NCBI RefSeq assembly: GCF_017526105.1
Contig: NZ_CP071839.1
Location: 1,918,501 to 1,982,500, forward strand
DNA from: Streptomyces cyanogenus
GTDB taxonomy: Bacteria > Actinomycetota > Actinomycetes > Streptomycetales > Streptomycetaceae
Reading direction: 5' to 3'
DNA length: 64,000 nucleotides
Shown: positions 50,405 to 60,802 of the stretch, piece after piece
How positions within the stretch are numbered: the first letter of the stretch is position 1
How the letters are laid out: each line of letters opens with the position of its first letter
The notes under the pieces: generated by a model
The model's database searches: none
The model's input: only the letters and a program-made list of their open reading frames with translations
What the model was told of the DNA's origin: nothing
Program-made: the position numbers and the translations under genes

Positions 50405-52219
50405 ATGGCGCATGTCCTGCGGCGTCTGCTCTCGCTCGGCGAGACCTCCGACGCCGTGGTCGAGGCCGCGCCCCCGCTGTCCCCGCGCGAGGTGTTCCGG
50501 CGGTTCTGGCCGTACACCCGCGGCGGCCGGCGCTGGCTCGTGCCCATCGTCGTGTTCAGCCTGACCGGTCCCCTTGTCGACGCCGCCGAGCTGTGGCTCT
50601 TCAAGGTGGTCGTGGACGAGGTCCTCGTCCCCCGCGACCTGCACCCCTTCCTGTGGATCGCGCCGGCCTACCTGGGTCTGGTCGTCTGCTCCGGCATTCT
50701 GGGCTTCGCCGACGACGTCACCGCCACCTGGGTCGGCGAGCGCTTCCTGCTCGCCCTGCGCTCCGACGTCTTCCGGCACGTCCAGGGGCTGTCGCTGGGC
50801 TTCTTCGAGCGGCGGCGGCTCGGGGACGTGCTGTCGCGGGTCACGGGCGACGTCGACGCGGTGGAGACGTTCCTGCTCTCCGGGGTGGCGGACGCCCTCT
50901 ACTACGTGGTCCGCCTCGGTGTCTTCCTCGGCCTGCTGTGCTACCTGCGCTGGGACCTGACCCTGCTCGCCCTGGCCATCGTGCCGCTGTTCTGGGGCGC
51001 CGCCCGGCACTTCTCGCGGCTGGTCAAGGAGGCGTCCCGGGAGCGCAGGCGGCGCAGCGGCTCGCTCAGCGCGATCGCCGAGGAGTCGCTGGGCAACGTC
51101 GTCCTGGTGCAGGCGTACAACCGGCAGGGCTGGGAGGAGCGCCGGTTCGAGCGGGAGAACCTCGGCCGGTTCCGGGCGGCGATGGCCTCGGCCCGGATCC
51201 GCGCCGTCTACGGCCCCGTCGTGGAGATCATCGAGGTGGCCGGCGGCCTCACGGTGATGGGTCTGGGCACCTGGAAGCTGGCCCAGGGACAGCTGACGCT
51301 CGGCGGACTGCTGGTCTTCCTCGCGCTGATCGGCAAGCTGTACGGCCCGGTCCGCGGACTGTCCCACCTCGGCACCACGTTCTACGCGGCCTCCGCCTCG
51401 GCGGAACGGATCATCGAGCTGCTGGACCAGCGGCCCCAGGTCGCCGAGGCCCCCGGCGCCCGGCGGATCGGCCGCGCGCGGGGCGACCTGGAGTTCGACG
51501 GGGTGTGGTTCCGCTATCCCGGCGGCTCGTCCTGGGCGCTGTCGGACGTGTCCTTCCACGTGGCGCCCGGGGAGACGCTCGCGCTGGTCGGCGCCAGCGG
51601 GGCCGGCAAGTCCACCGTCGCCAAGCTCCAGCTGCGCTTCTACGACCCCGACCGGGGCGCCGTCCGCCTGGACGGGACCGATCTGCGGCACCTGCGCCTG
51701 TCCGACGTGCGGGAGAGCGTCGCGGTGGTGCTCCAGGAGACGCTCGTCTTCCACGGCACCGTGCGGGACAACATCGCCTACGGCCGGCCCGGGGCCACGG
51801 ACGCCGACATCGTCGCCGCGGCGCGGGCCGCGGACGCGCACGAGTTCATCGAACTGCTCCCCGACGGCTACGACACGCTGGTCGGCCAGCGCGGCCGCAC
51901 CCTGTCCGGCGGACAGTGCCAGCGGCTGGCGATCGCCCGCGCGATGATCCGGGACGCGCCCGTGCTGCTCCTGGACGAACCGACGGCCGGGCTCGACGTC
52001 CGGTCGGGCCGCCGGATCATGGACCCGCTGCGCCGGCTCATGGCCGGGCGGACCACGGTGGTCATCTCGCACAACCTGCTGACCGTCCGCGACGCCACGC
52101 GCATCGCGGTCCTCGACCACGGCCGGATCGTGGAGCACGGCGGCCACGACGACCTGCTCGGCCACGACGGCACCTACGCCCGGCTGCACCGGCTGCACAC
52201 GGGAGCGGTGCCGGCATGA
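50405..52219 (+). CDS. ABC transporter, fused permease and ATPase (exporter type)
   Basis: 604 residues: six TM helices (about 40-320) of the type 1 exporter fold, then the ATPase with Walker A GASGAGKST (about 396-404), Q loop VVLQETLVFHGTV, signature LSGGQCQRLAIARAM (about 500), Walker B VLLLDEPTAGLD and H loop ISHNLLTV. It exports lipid, peptide or drug as a homodimer. It overlaps the kinase gene by 4 bp. Substrate unknown; the small His-rich gene upstream is the obvious candidate or partner. Confidence 0.9.
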   Translation: MAHVLRRLLSLGETSDAVVEAAPPLSPREVFRRFWPYTRGGRRWLVPIVVFSLTGPLVDAAELWLFKVVVDEVLVPRDLHPFLWIAPAYLGLVVCSGILGFADDVTATWVGERFLLALRSDVFRHVQGLSLGFFERRRLGDVLSRVTGDVDAVETFLLSGVADALYYVVRLGVFLGLLCYLRWDLTLLALAIVPLFWGAARHFSRLVKEASRERRRRSGSLSAIAEESLGNVVLVQAYNRQGWEERRFERENLGRFRAAMASARIRAVYGPVVEIIEVAGGLTVMGLGTWKLAQGQLTLGGLLVFLALIGKLYGPVRGLSHLGTTFYAASASAERIIELLDQRPQVAEAPGARRIGRARGDLEFDGVWFRYPGGSSWALSDVSFHVAPGETLALVGASGAGKSTVAKLQLRFYDPDRGAVRLDGTDLRHLRLSDVRESVAVVLQETLVFHGTVRDNIAYGRPGATDADIVAAARAADAHEFIELLPDGYDTLVGQRGRTLSGGQCQRLAIARAMIRDAPVLLLDEPTAGLDVRSGRRIMDPLRRLMAGRTTVVISHNLLTVRDATRIAVLDHGRIVEHGGHDDLLGHDGTYARLHRLHTGAVPA

Positions 52220-53154
52220 GCGGCACCGCCGTATCCGGCGCCCCGCCCCTTCCCCCCGGCACGGAACCGGTTCCGGGCTACGAGATCCTCGCGGGCCTGG
52301 CCCGCACCGGCTGGCAGGACGTCTACGACGCCTGGAGCGCGGAACGGGACTGCCGGTGCGTGATCAAGATGGTGCGCTCCGACCGGCGCGGCGAGCGGCG
52401 GCTGGGCGAGCGGTTGCTGCGCGAGGGGCGGTGGCTGCGGGACTTCACCCATCCCCACCTGGTGCGCGCCTACGACGTCCGCGCGGAGCCCGAGCCGCTC
52501 GTCGTCCTGGAGACGCTGACCGGTGAGACGCTGTCCCACCTGCTGCACCGGCTGCGGCACCGGCCGTCCGCGGCCGACGTGGCGCTCCTCGGGGTGCAGC
52601 TGTGCTCCGCCGTCCACTACCTGCACGGCCGGGGTCTGCTGCACCTGGACATGAAGCCGTCGAACGTGGTGGTGGAGCGGGGACTCGCGAAGGTGCTGGA
52701 CCTGAGTGTCGCCCGGCCTCCGGGGCCCGCCCCGGCGGGCGTGGGCACCTGCTGCTACCTCGCCCCGGAGCAGGCCCGCGGCGGAAGGCTCACGGCCGCC
52801 GCCGACGTGTGGGGCATCGGCGTCACGCTGTTCGAGGCCGCCTGCGGTGACCTGCCGTTCGACTGCCGCACGACCGGCGGGGCCACCGAGCGGCCGTACG
52901 CCGGCGACGAGCCGTGCACCGGGACCGGCACGGGTGACCCGGACGACTGGTATCCGCAGCTGGAGCGGACCGCGCCGCCGGCCGGGTCCCGTCGGCGGCT
53001 GCCGCCCGCGCTCGCCGCCGCCGTCGACAGCTGTCTGCGGCCCGACCCCCCGGCGCGGCCCACCGTCGCCGGACTGGCCGCCGCCCTGGAGGCCGTACTG
53101 CCCGTGCCACGTCGCGGTCCGCGAGCGGGGCGGTTCACGCCTCCGGGCTCGTGA
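52216..53154 (+). CDS. Atypical Ser/Thr protein kinase coupled to the ABC exporter
   Basis: 312 residues, kinase domain about 20-295. VAIK-type lysine CVIKMVRSD, catalytic loop HLDMKPSNVV (HRD changed to HLD, Asp, Lys and Asn kept), LDLSVAR in place of DFG (Asp kept), APE in YLAPEQARGG. The glycine loop is poor (GLARTGWQDVYDAW). There is no TM. So it may be weakly active or a pseudokinase. The ATGA overlap with the exporter gene shows coupled translation and suggests that it regulates the exporter. Confidence 0.82.
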   Translation: MSGTAVSGAPPLPPGTEPVPGYEILAGLARTGWQDVYDAWSAERDCRCVIKMVRSDRRGERRLGERLLREGRWLRDFTHPHLVRAYDVRAEPEPLVVLETLTGETLSHLLHRLRHRPSAADVALLGVQLCSAVHYLHGRGLLHLDMKPSNVVVERGLAKVLDLSVARPPGPAPAGVGTCCYLAPEQARGGRLTAAADVWGIGVTLFEAACGDLPFDCRTTGGATERPYAGDEPCTGTGTGDPDDWYPQLERTAPPAGSRRRLPPALAAAVDSCLRPDPPARPTVAGLAAALEAVLPVPRRGPRAGRFTPPGS

Positions 53155-53890
53155 CCTGCCCCTTCTGCAGCTGAGCGGTGGCGAGGACGGTGCCGTCGGG
53201 GGAGATCAGGCGGACACCGGAGTACCGGGTGAGGTCACCGGGCACCGCCACGCCCCAGTTCCCGTGTCCGTCGCGCAGGGCGAAGTCGCCGACCCGCAGG
53301 CTCGCGCCGTCGGGGCGGTCGAGGAGACAGGTGACCGTGCCGGTGTACCGGGTGCCGGGGCGGGTGAGGGCGACGGACACGAAGACCCAGCCGGGCGGAC
53401 CGGGGTGGGCGTAGACCTCGCCGACGGGCGCCCCGCCGCGCCCGGCCGGGGTCATGTCCCCGACCATGACCGGCTCGGACTCGACGGCGGGCGGCGAGGC
53501 GACGACCTCCTCGACGGCGGTGCCGATCACCCAGCCGGCGAATCCGACGGCGGCGGCGAGCGCGGCCCCGACGGCAGCGGCCCGTGCCCGGGCCCGCCGG
53601 ACGCCGCGGTACGCGCCGCGGGAGCGGGCGGGCCGCTGCCCCTCGGACGCGGTCGCCTGCCGGGCGAGGCCGCGCGCCACGCGGGTCTCGAAGCCGGGCG
53701 GCGGCTCGCGGTCCGGCAGCAGGCCGACCAGCCGGTCACCGACCTGGGTCAGCTGCCGGACGTACTCCCGGCACTCCGCGCACCGGTCCAGATGGGCGAC
53801 CGCCTCGGCCCGCTCCCGGCCGGGCAGCACGCCCAGCGCGAGCTCGGGTCCGATCTCCCGCAGCTCCTCGCAGTCCACGTCACCGGACAT
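53135..53890 (-). CDS. Anti-sigma factor with zinc-finger ZAS domain (RskA-like)
   Basis: 251 residues. The N-terminal ZAS domain has the H-x3-C-x2-C motif at His33, Cys37 and Cys40 (HLDRCAECREY). One TM helix lies at about 105-128 (AAAVGAALAAAVGFAGWVIG), and the C-terminal part of about 120 residues is external, like the RskA domain. It should hold the sigma factor encoded immediately upstream until regulated proteolysis. Its start overlaps the sigma gene by 11 nt. Its 3' end overlaps the convergent kinase gene by 20 bp. Confidence 0.88.
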   Translation of the reverse strand: MSGDVDCEELREIGPELALGVLPGRERAEAVAHLDRCAECREYVRQLTQVGDRLVGLLPDREPPPGFETRVARGLARQATASEGQRPARSRGAYRGVRRARARAAAVGAALAAAVGFAGWVIGTAVEEVVASPPAVESEPVMVGDMTPAGRGGAPVGEVYAHPGPPGWVFVSVALTRPGTRYTGTVTCLLDRPDGASLRVGDFALRDGHGNWGVAVPGDLTRYSGVRLISPDGTVLATAQLQKGQVTSPEA

Positions 53891-54536
53891 GGTCGCCTCG
53901 CTTCGCAGACGCGACGGCGGTGCGCAGTTTTGCCATCGCCGTCCTGATCCGCGTCTTGGCGGTGCCCAGCGGGATCCGTTCCGCGTCGGCGACCTGGCGG
54001 GCCGTCATGCCGTAGATCCCGGCCATCATCAGCGCCCTGGCCTGCTCCCGGGGCAGCCGTGCCAGGGCGGCCCGGACCTGGGCGGAGGCCTCGTCGGCCA
54101 GCGCCCACTGCTCAGGGGTCTCGGTGACGACGTCCAGCAGGTCCTCGAGGTCCTCGGGCGCCATCGGCTCCGTCCGCCGGGCACGGACGGCGTCGATGGC
54201 CAGGTTGTGCGCGATGCTCGTCAGCCAGGTCATGACCGAGCCGCGACGCGAGTCGTAGATCTGCGCATGACGCCACGCGCGCTCGAACGTCTGCTGGGCG
54301 ACGTCCTCGGCGAGTTGCTGGTCCCCGGTGACGGCCCTGGCCACACCGAAGACCCGGTGCTGGAACCTCCGTACGAAGAGCACAGCGAGCTCCGGATCTC
54401 CGGCGGCCAGCCCGGACAGCAGAACCTCGTCCGGGAGGCGGCCGACGGGGAACCGGTTTCCCGACACACCTCTGTATACGTTCGACGGCCGCCAGGGGAT
54501 TGCCCGTCCCCCGGCCCGCTCGCCGCGGAAGATCAC
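53880..54536 (-). CDS. ECF-type sigma factor (SigK-like)
   Basis: 218 residues. Region 2 (about 45-110: LFVRRFQHRVFGVARAVTGD, LAEDVAQQTFERAWRHA and VMTWLTSIAHNLAIDAVRAR) and region 4 (about 155-208: LPREQARALMMAGIYGMTARQVAD and IPLGTAKTRIRTAM) are clear. A GTG start near the AT-rich spot at 54545 is used. It is paired with the ZAS anti-sigma gene, as in SigK/RskA systems. The stress it answers cannot be told from the sequence. Confidence 0.88.
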   Translation of the reverse strand: MIFRGERAGGRAIPWRPSNVYRGVSGNRFPVGRLPDEVLLSGLAAGDPELAVLFVRRFQHRVFGVARAVTGDQQLAEDVAQQTFERAWRHAQIYDSRRGSVMTWLTSIAHNLAIDAVRARRTEPMAPEDLEDLLDVVTETPEQWALADEASAQVRAALARLPREQARALMMAGIYGMTARQVADAERIPLGTAKTRIRTAMAKLRTAVASAKRGDHVR

Positions 54537-54575
54537 ATGCCTATTCTGCGTCCGCCGGGCGGACCGCGCATGCGG

Positions 54576-55121
54576 TCAGTGGCCGTTCTGCGCCAGCCGC
54601 AGCAGATGGTCCGCCAGCGCCTGCCCCCCACTGGGGTCCCGGCTGATCAGCAGCAGGGTGTCGTCGCCGGCGATCGTGCCCAGGATGTCGTGCAGTTCCG
54701 CCTGGTCGATGGCGGAGGCCAGGAACTGCGCGGCGCCCGGCGGGGTGCGCAGGACCACCAGGTTCGCCGAGGCCTCCGCGGAGATCAGCAGCTCCTGGGA
54801 GAGCCGCCGCATCCGCTCCTCCTTCGCCGACTCCCCCAGCGGCGCGCGCGGTGTGCGGAAACCGCCCTCGCTCGGCACCGCGTAGATCAGGTCGCCGTCG
54901 GTGTTGCGGATCTTCACCGCGTTCAGCTCGTCGAGGTCCCGGCTGAGCGTCGCCTGTGTGACGCTCAGCCCGTCGTCGGCGAGCAGCTTGGCCAGCTGGC
55001 TCTGCGACCGCACCGGCTGACGGTTGAGGATGTCCACGATCCGTCGGTGCCGTGCGGTGCGGGTCTGCGGCACGGCGGGTCCGGCCCCCGCCGCCTGCTC
55101 ATGGTCCTGCGCCTGGCTCAT
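54576..55121 (-). CDS. argR: Arginine repressor
   Basis: 181 residues. The N-terminal winged helix (about 20-80: [41 protein letters not shown]) binds ARG boxes. The C-terminal oligomerisation and arginine-binding domain has [17 protein letters not shown] and [13 protein letters not shown]. With arginine it forms a hexamer that represses argC and argG. It is the last gene of the argCJBDR operon, 7 nt after argD, so it also controls itself. Confidence 0.95.
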   Translation of the reverse strand: MSQAQDHEQAAGAGPAVPQTRTARHRRIVDILNRQPVRSQSQLAKLLADDGLSVTQATLSRDLDELNAVKIRNTDGDLIYAVPSEGGFRTPRAPLGESAKEERMRRLSQELLISAEASANLVVLRTPPGAAQFLASAIDQAELHDILGTIAGDDTLLLISRDPSGGQALADHLLRLAQNGH

Positions 55122-55128
55122 CGTCGTC

Positions 55129-56337
55129 TCATTCTCCGGATCGTCCGTCCCCATCCACAGGGCCCGCTGCGTCGAGGATGCCGGGCAGCGCCCGGAGCAG
55201 CGCACCCGCCTCGTCGTCGCGGAGATTGAGCGGCGGCATGAGCCGTACGACGTCGGGGGCGGGCGCGTTCACCAGGAACCCGGCCTCCTGGGCCGCCTGC
55301 TGCACCTGCGCTGCGCGCGGCCCGGTGAGCACGATACCCAGGAGGAGGCCCGCACCCCGGACATGATCGATCAACGGGTGGCCCAGTGCCTCGATTCCGT
55401 CGCGCAGCCGCTCGCTCTGCCGCTTGACGTTGTCCAGCAGATCCTCGTCGGCGATCGTGTCGAGCACGGCGAGTCCGGCGGCGCAGGCGACCGGGTTGCC
55501 GCCGAAGGTGGTGCCGTGGTGGCCGGGCCCGAGCAGTTCGGCGGCCCGGCCGAAGGCCACGGTCGCGCCGAGCGGCAGCCCGCCGCCGAGCTGCTTGGCG
55601 AGGGTGACGACGTCCGGCAGCACGCCCTCGTGGGCCTGGTACTCGAACCAGGTGCCGGTCCGGCCGATGCCGGTCTGCACCTCGTCCAGGACCAGCAGGG
55701 CGCCGGTGGCGGCGGTGATCGCGCGGGCCGCCTTGAGGTAGTCGGCCGGGGGTACGACCACGCCGTTCTCGCCCTGGATCGGCTCGATGACGACGAGGGC
55801 GGTCTCCTCCGTCACCGCGGCGGCCAGCGCCTGGGCGTCGCCGTAGGGGACGTGGGTGACGTCGCCGGGCAGCGGCAGGAAGGGGTCCCGCTTGCCGGGC
55901 TGGCCGGTGAGCGCAAGGGCGCCCATCGTACGGCCGTGGAAGCCGCCGTCGGTGGCCACCATGTGGGTGCGTCCGGTGAGCCGGCCGATCTTGAACGCGG
56001 CCTCGTTGGCCTCGGCCCCGGAGTTGCAGAAGAAGATCCGGCCCTCCCGGCCGAAGAGCTGGAACAGCCGTTCGGCGAGGGCGACGGTGGGCTCGGCCAG
56101 GAAGAGGTTGGAGATGTGGCCGAGGGAGGCGATCTGGCCGCTCACGGCCTCGACGACCGCGGGGTGGGCGTGGCCGAGGGCGTTGGTGGCGATGCCGCCG
56201 ACGAAGTCGAGGTACTCCTTGCCGTCGGCGTCCCACAGCCTGGTGCCCTCGCCGCGGACGAGGGGCAGGCGGGGGGTGCCGTAGTTGTTCATGAGCGCGC
56301 CCTGCCACCGCCGGGTCAGCTCCTGGTTGCCCGTCAC
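55129..56337 (-). CDS. argD: Acetylornithine aminotransferase
   Basis: 402 residues of fold type I, class III PLP enzymes: [44 protein letters not shown], the cofactor-binding [11 protein letters not shown], and the Schiff base lysine in [15 protein letters not shown]. It converts N-acetylglutamate semialdehyde to N-acetylornithine using glutamate. The GTG start overlaps the argB stop (GTGA). Confidence 0.94.
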   Translation of the reverse strand: MTGNQELTRRWQGALMNNYGTPRLPLVRGEGTRLWDADGKEYLDFVGGIATNALGHAHPAVVEAVSGQIASLGHISNLFLAEPTVALAERLFQLFGREGRIFFCNSGAEANEAAFKIGRLTGRTHMVATDGGFHGRTMGALALTGQPGKRDPFLPLPGDVTHVPYGDAQALAAAVTEETALVVIEPIQGENGVVVPPADYLKAARAITAATGALLVLDEVQTGIGRTGTWFEYQAHEGVLPDVVTLAKQLGGGLPLGATVAFGRAAELLGPGHHGTTFGGNPVACAAGLAVLDTIADEDLLDNVKRQSERLRDGIEALGHPLIDHVRGAGLLLGIVLTGPRAAQVQQAAQEAGFLVNAPAPDVVRLMPPLNLRDDEAGALLRALPGILDAAGPVDGDGRSGE

Positions 56338-57235
56338 TGTGCGTCCCCCTCAAGCTCGTCGGGCACGACCATGGTGCCGATGCCCTCGTCGGTGAAGATC
56401 TCCAGCAGGATCGAGTGCTGGACCCGGCCGTCGATGACGCGGGCGGTCGTCACGCCGTTGCGCACGGCGTGCAGGCAGCCCTCCATCTTCGGCACCATGC
56501 CGGAGCTGAGATCCGGCAGCAGCTTCTCCAGTTGCGCAGCGGTGAGACGGCTGATCACCTCGTCGGAGTTCGGCCAGTCCTCGTAGAGGCCCTCGACGTC
56601 GGTGAGGACCATGAGGGTCTCGGCGCCCAGTGCCGCAGCGAGTGCCGCAGCCGCCGTATCAGCATTGATGTTGTAGACATGTCCGTCGTCCTGGGAGCGG
56701 GCGATCGAGGAGACGACCGGGATGCGGCCGTCGGCCAGCAGTGCCTCGATCGCGCCGGTGTCGAGTGCGGTGATCTCGCCGACCCGCCCGATGTCGACCA
56801 GCTCGCCGTCGATCTCGGGGGTGTGCCGGGTGGCGGTGATGGTGTGCGCGTCCTCGCCGGTGAGGCCGACGGCGAGCGGGCCGTGCTGGTTGAGCAGGCC
56901 GACCAGTTCGCGCTGCACCTGCCCGGCGAGCACCATCCGTACGACGTCCATGGCGTCCTCGGTGGTGACGCGCAGGCCCGCCTTGAACTCGCTGACGATG
57001 CCGTGTTTGTCGAGGGCGGCGCTGATCTGCGGGCCGCCGCCGTGCACGACGACCGGCTTGAGGCCGGCGTGCCGCAGGAAGACGACGTCCTGGGCGAAGG
57101 CGGCCTTCAGGTCCTCGTCCACCATGGCGTTGCCGCCGAACTTGATGACGACGATCTTGCCGTTGTGCCGGGTGAGCCAGGGCAGCGCCTCGATGAGGAT
57201 CTGGGCTTTCGGCAGGGCCGTGTGCTTGCGAGTGC

Positions 57236-57239
<4 letters not shown>
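56334..57239 (-). CDS. argB: Acetylglutamate kinase
   Basis: 301 residues of the amino acid kinase family: [11 protein letters not shown] (phosphate-binding), [19 protein letters not shown] and [19 protein letters not shown]. It phosphorylates N-acetylglutamate. The N-terminal helical extension of about 25 residues before IVVIKFGG is as in arginine-inhibited hexameric enzymes, so feedback inhibition is likely. ATGA overlap with argJ. Confidence 0.95.
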
Positions 57240-59460
<2,221 letters not shown>

Positions 59461-59468
<8 letters not shown>

Positions 59469-59829
59469 TCGGCTTGGGGAGCATCACCCAGCGGGAGACG
59501 AGGAAGGTGACCGGGACGGCCAGGGCCGCGGCGAGCAGCGGGGCGAAGCGGCTGCCGGCGTGCAGGACGTCGACGATCAGGTACACCCCGGCCGTGGTGA
59601 TCAGGAAGTTGGTGAGGTTCGTCAGCGGGAACAGCAGGAATTTCCGCCAGGTGGGCCGTATCCGGTAGGTGAAGCGCGCGTTCAGGAAAAAGGAGCCGAT
59701 CATGCTGAGCGCGAATGCCAGGACGTGCGCCGCCAGATAAGGAAGGGCGGCCAGGAACAAGAGGTAGAGGCAGTAGTAGGTCGCCGTGTTGACGACACCC
59801 ACCGCCGCGAAGGTCAGAATCTGCCGCAT
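59461..59829 (-). CDS. GtrA-family membrane protein
   Basis: 122 residues with four TM helices (about 4-23, 31-52, 65-85 and 95-115). GtrA features are FAAVGVVNTATYYCLYLLF, SFFLNARFTYR and RWVMLP near the C-terminus. The family flips undecaprenyl- or polyprenyl-phosphate-linked sugars. It overlaps the glycosyltransferase stop by one base; GtrA-like proteins are usually paired with such a GT2 enzyme. Confidence 0.87.
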
Positions 59830-60779
59830 CAGGGAATGAGGTCTTTCGTCCGTTCCACATTGGTCGCCTTCACCAGGAAGTGCGGGCGCCCCTTCACCTC
59901 GTAGTAGATGCGGCCGGTGTACTCCCCGATGACTCCCAGCATGACCATCTGGACGCCCGAAAGGGCGGTCACGGCGGTGATGATGGTCACATAGCCGGGG
60001 GTCTGGACGCCGTTGACGAGCGCGGCGCCCACGATCCAGGCGGTGTAGAGGCCCGCGCACAGCAGCAGGCCCACGCCGAGCCAGAGCGCGGCGCGCAGCG
60101 GACGGTTGTTGAAGGACAGCAGGCCGTCGAGGCCGTAGTTGAGCAGGCCGCGCAGGTTCCAGGAGCTGCGGCCGGCCTCGCGCGCGGCGTTCTGGTACTC
60201 GAAGGTGGTGCTCGGGAAGCCCACCCAGGCGAACAGGCCCTTGGAGAAGCGGTTGTACTCGGTGAGGGCGAGCACCGCGTCCACCACCCGGCGCGACAGC
60301 AGCCGGAAGTCCCCGACCCCGTCGACGAGTTCGACGTCGACCAGGCGGTTGACGAGCCGGTAGTACAGGCGGGCGGTGAGGGTCCGGGTGAGCCGGTCGC
60401 CGGTGCGGGTGCGCTTGGCGATGACCTGGTCGTGGCCCTGTTCGCGCAGCGCGACCATGCGCTTGATCAGCTCCGGCGGGTGCTGGAGGTCGGCGTCCAT
60501 GACGATCACCGAGTCGCCCGAGGCGTGCCGCAGGCCGGCGAGCAGGGCCGCCTCCTTGCCGAAGTTGCGGCTGAAGGAGACGTAGCGCACCCGGGAGTCC
60601 AGGTCGGCCAGGTCCTCCAGGACGGCGAGCGTACGGTCCCGGCTGCCGTCGTCCACGTACACGAACTCCATGTCGTGGCCGAGGGGCAGCAGTTCCTCGG
60701 CGACCTTCTGGACCTCCTCGTGGAAGCGGGCCAGGACGTCTTCCTCGTTGTAGCAGGGCGCGACGATCGATATCAGCAT
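59829..60779 (-). CDS. GT2 glycosyltransferase, polyprenyl-phosphate sugar synthase type
   Basis: 316 residues. The GT-A domain (about 1-230) has VAPCYNEEDVLARFHEE, VYVDDGSRDRTLAVLE, the metal-binding DADLQHPPELI and VDGVGDFRLLSRR. Two TM helices follow (about 233-258 and 265-292). This is the GtrB/DPM1-like architecture that makes a polyprenyl-phospho-sugar. With GtrA and the YfhO-type protein it should decorate an envelope glycopolymer or protein. Confidence 0.9.
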   Translation of the reverse strand: MLISIVAPCYNEEDVLARFHEEVQKVAEELLPLGHDMEFVYVDDGSRDRTLAVLEDLADLDSRVRYVSFSRNFGKEAALLAGLRHASGDSVIVMDADLQHPPELIKRMVALREQGHDQVIAKRTRTGDRLTRTLTARLYYRLVNRLVDVELVDGVGDFRLLSRRVVDAVLALTEYNRFSKGLFAWVGFPSTTFEYQNAAREAGRSSWNLRGLLNYGLDGLLSFNNRPLRAALWLGVGLLLCAGLYTAWIVGAALVNGVQTPGYVTIITAVTALSGVQMVMLGVIGEYTGRIYYEVKGRPHFLVKATNVERTKDLIP

Positions 60780-60802
60780 TGCGGGATCCCCCCTGGGCGC
60801 GG

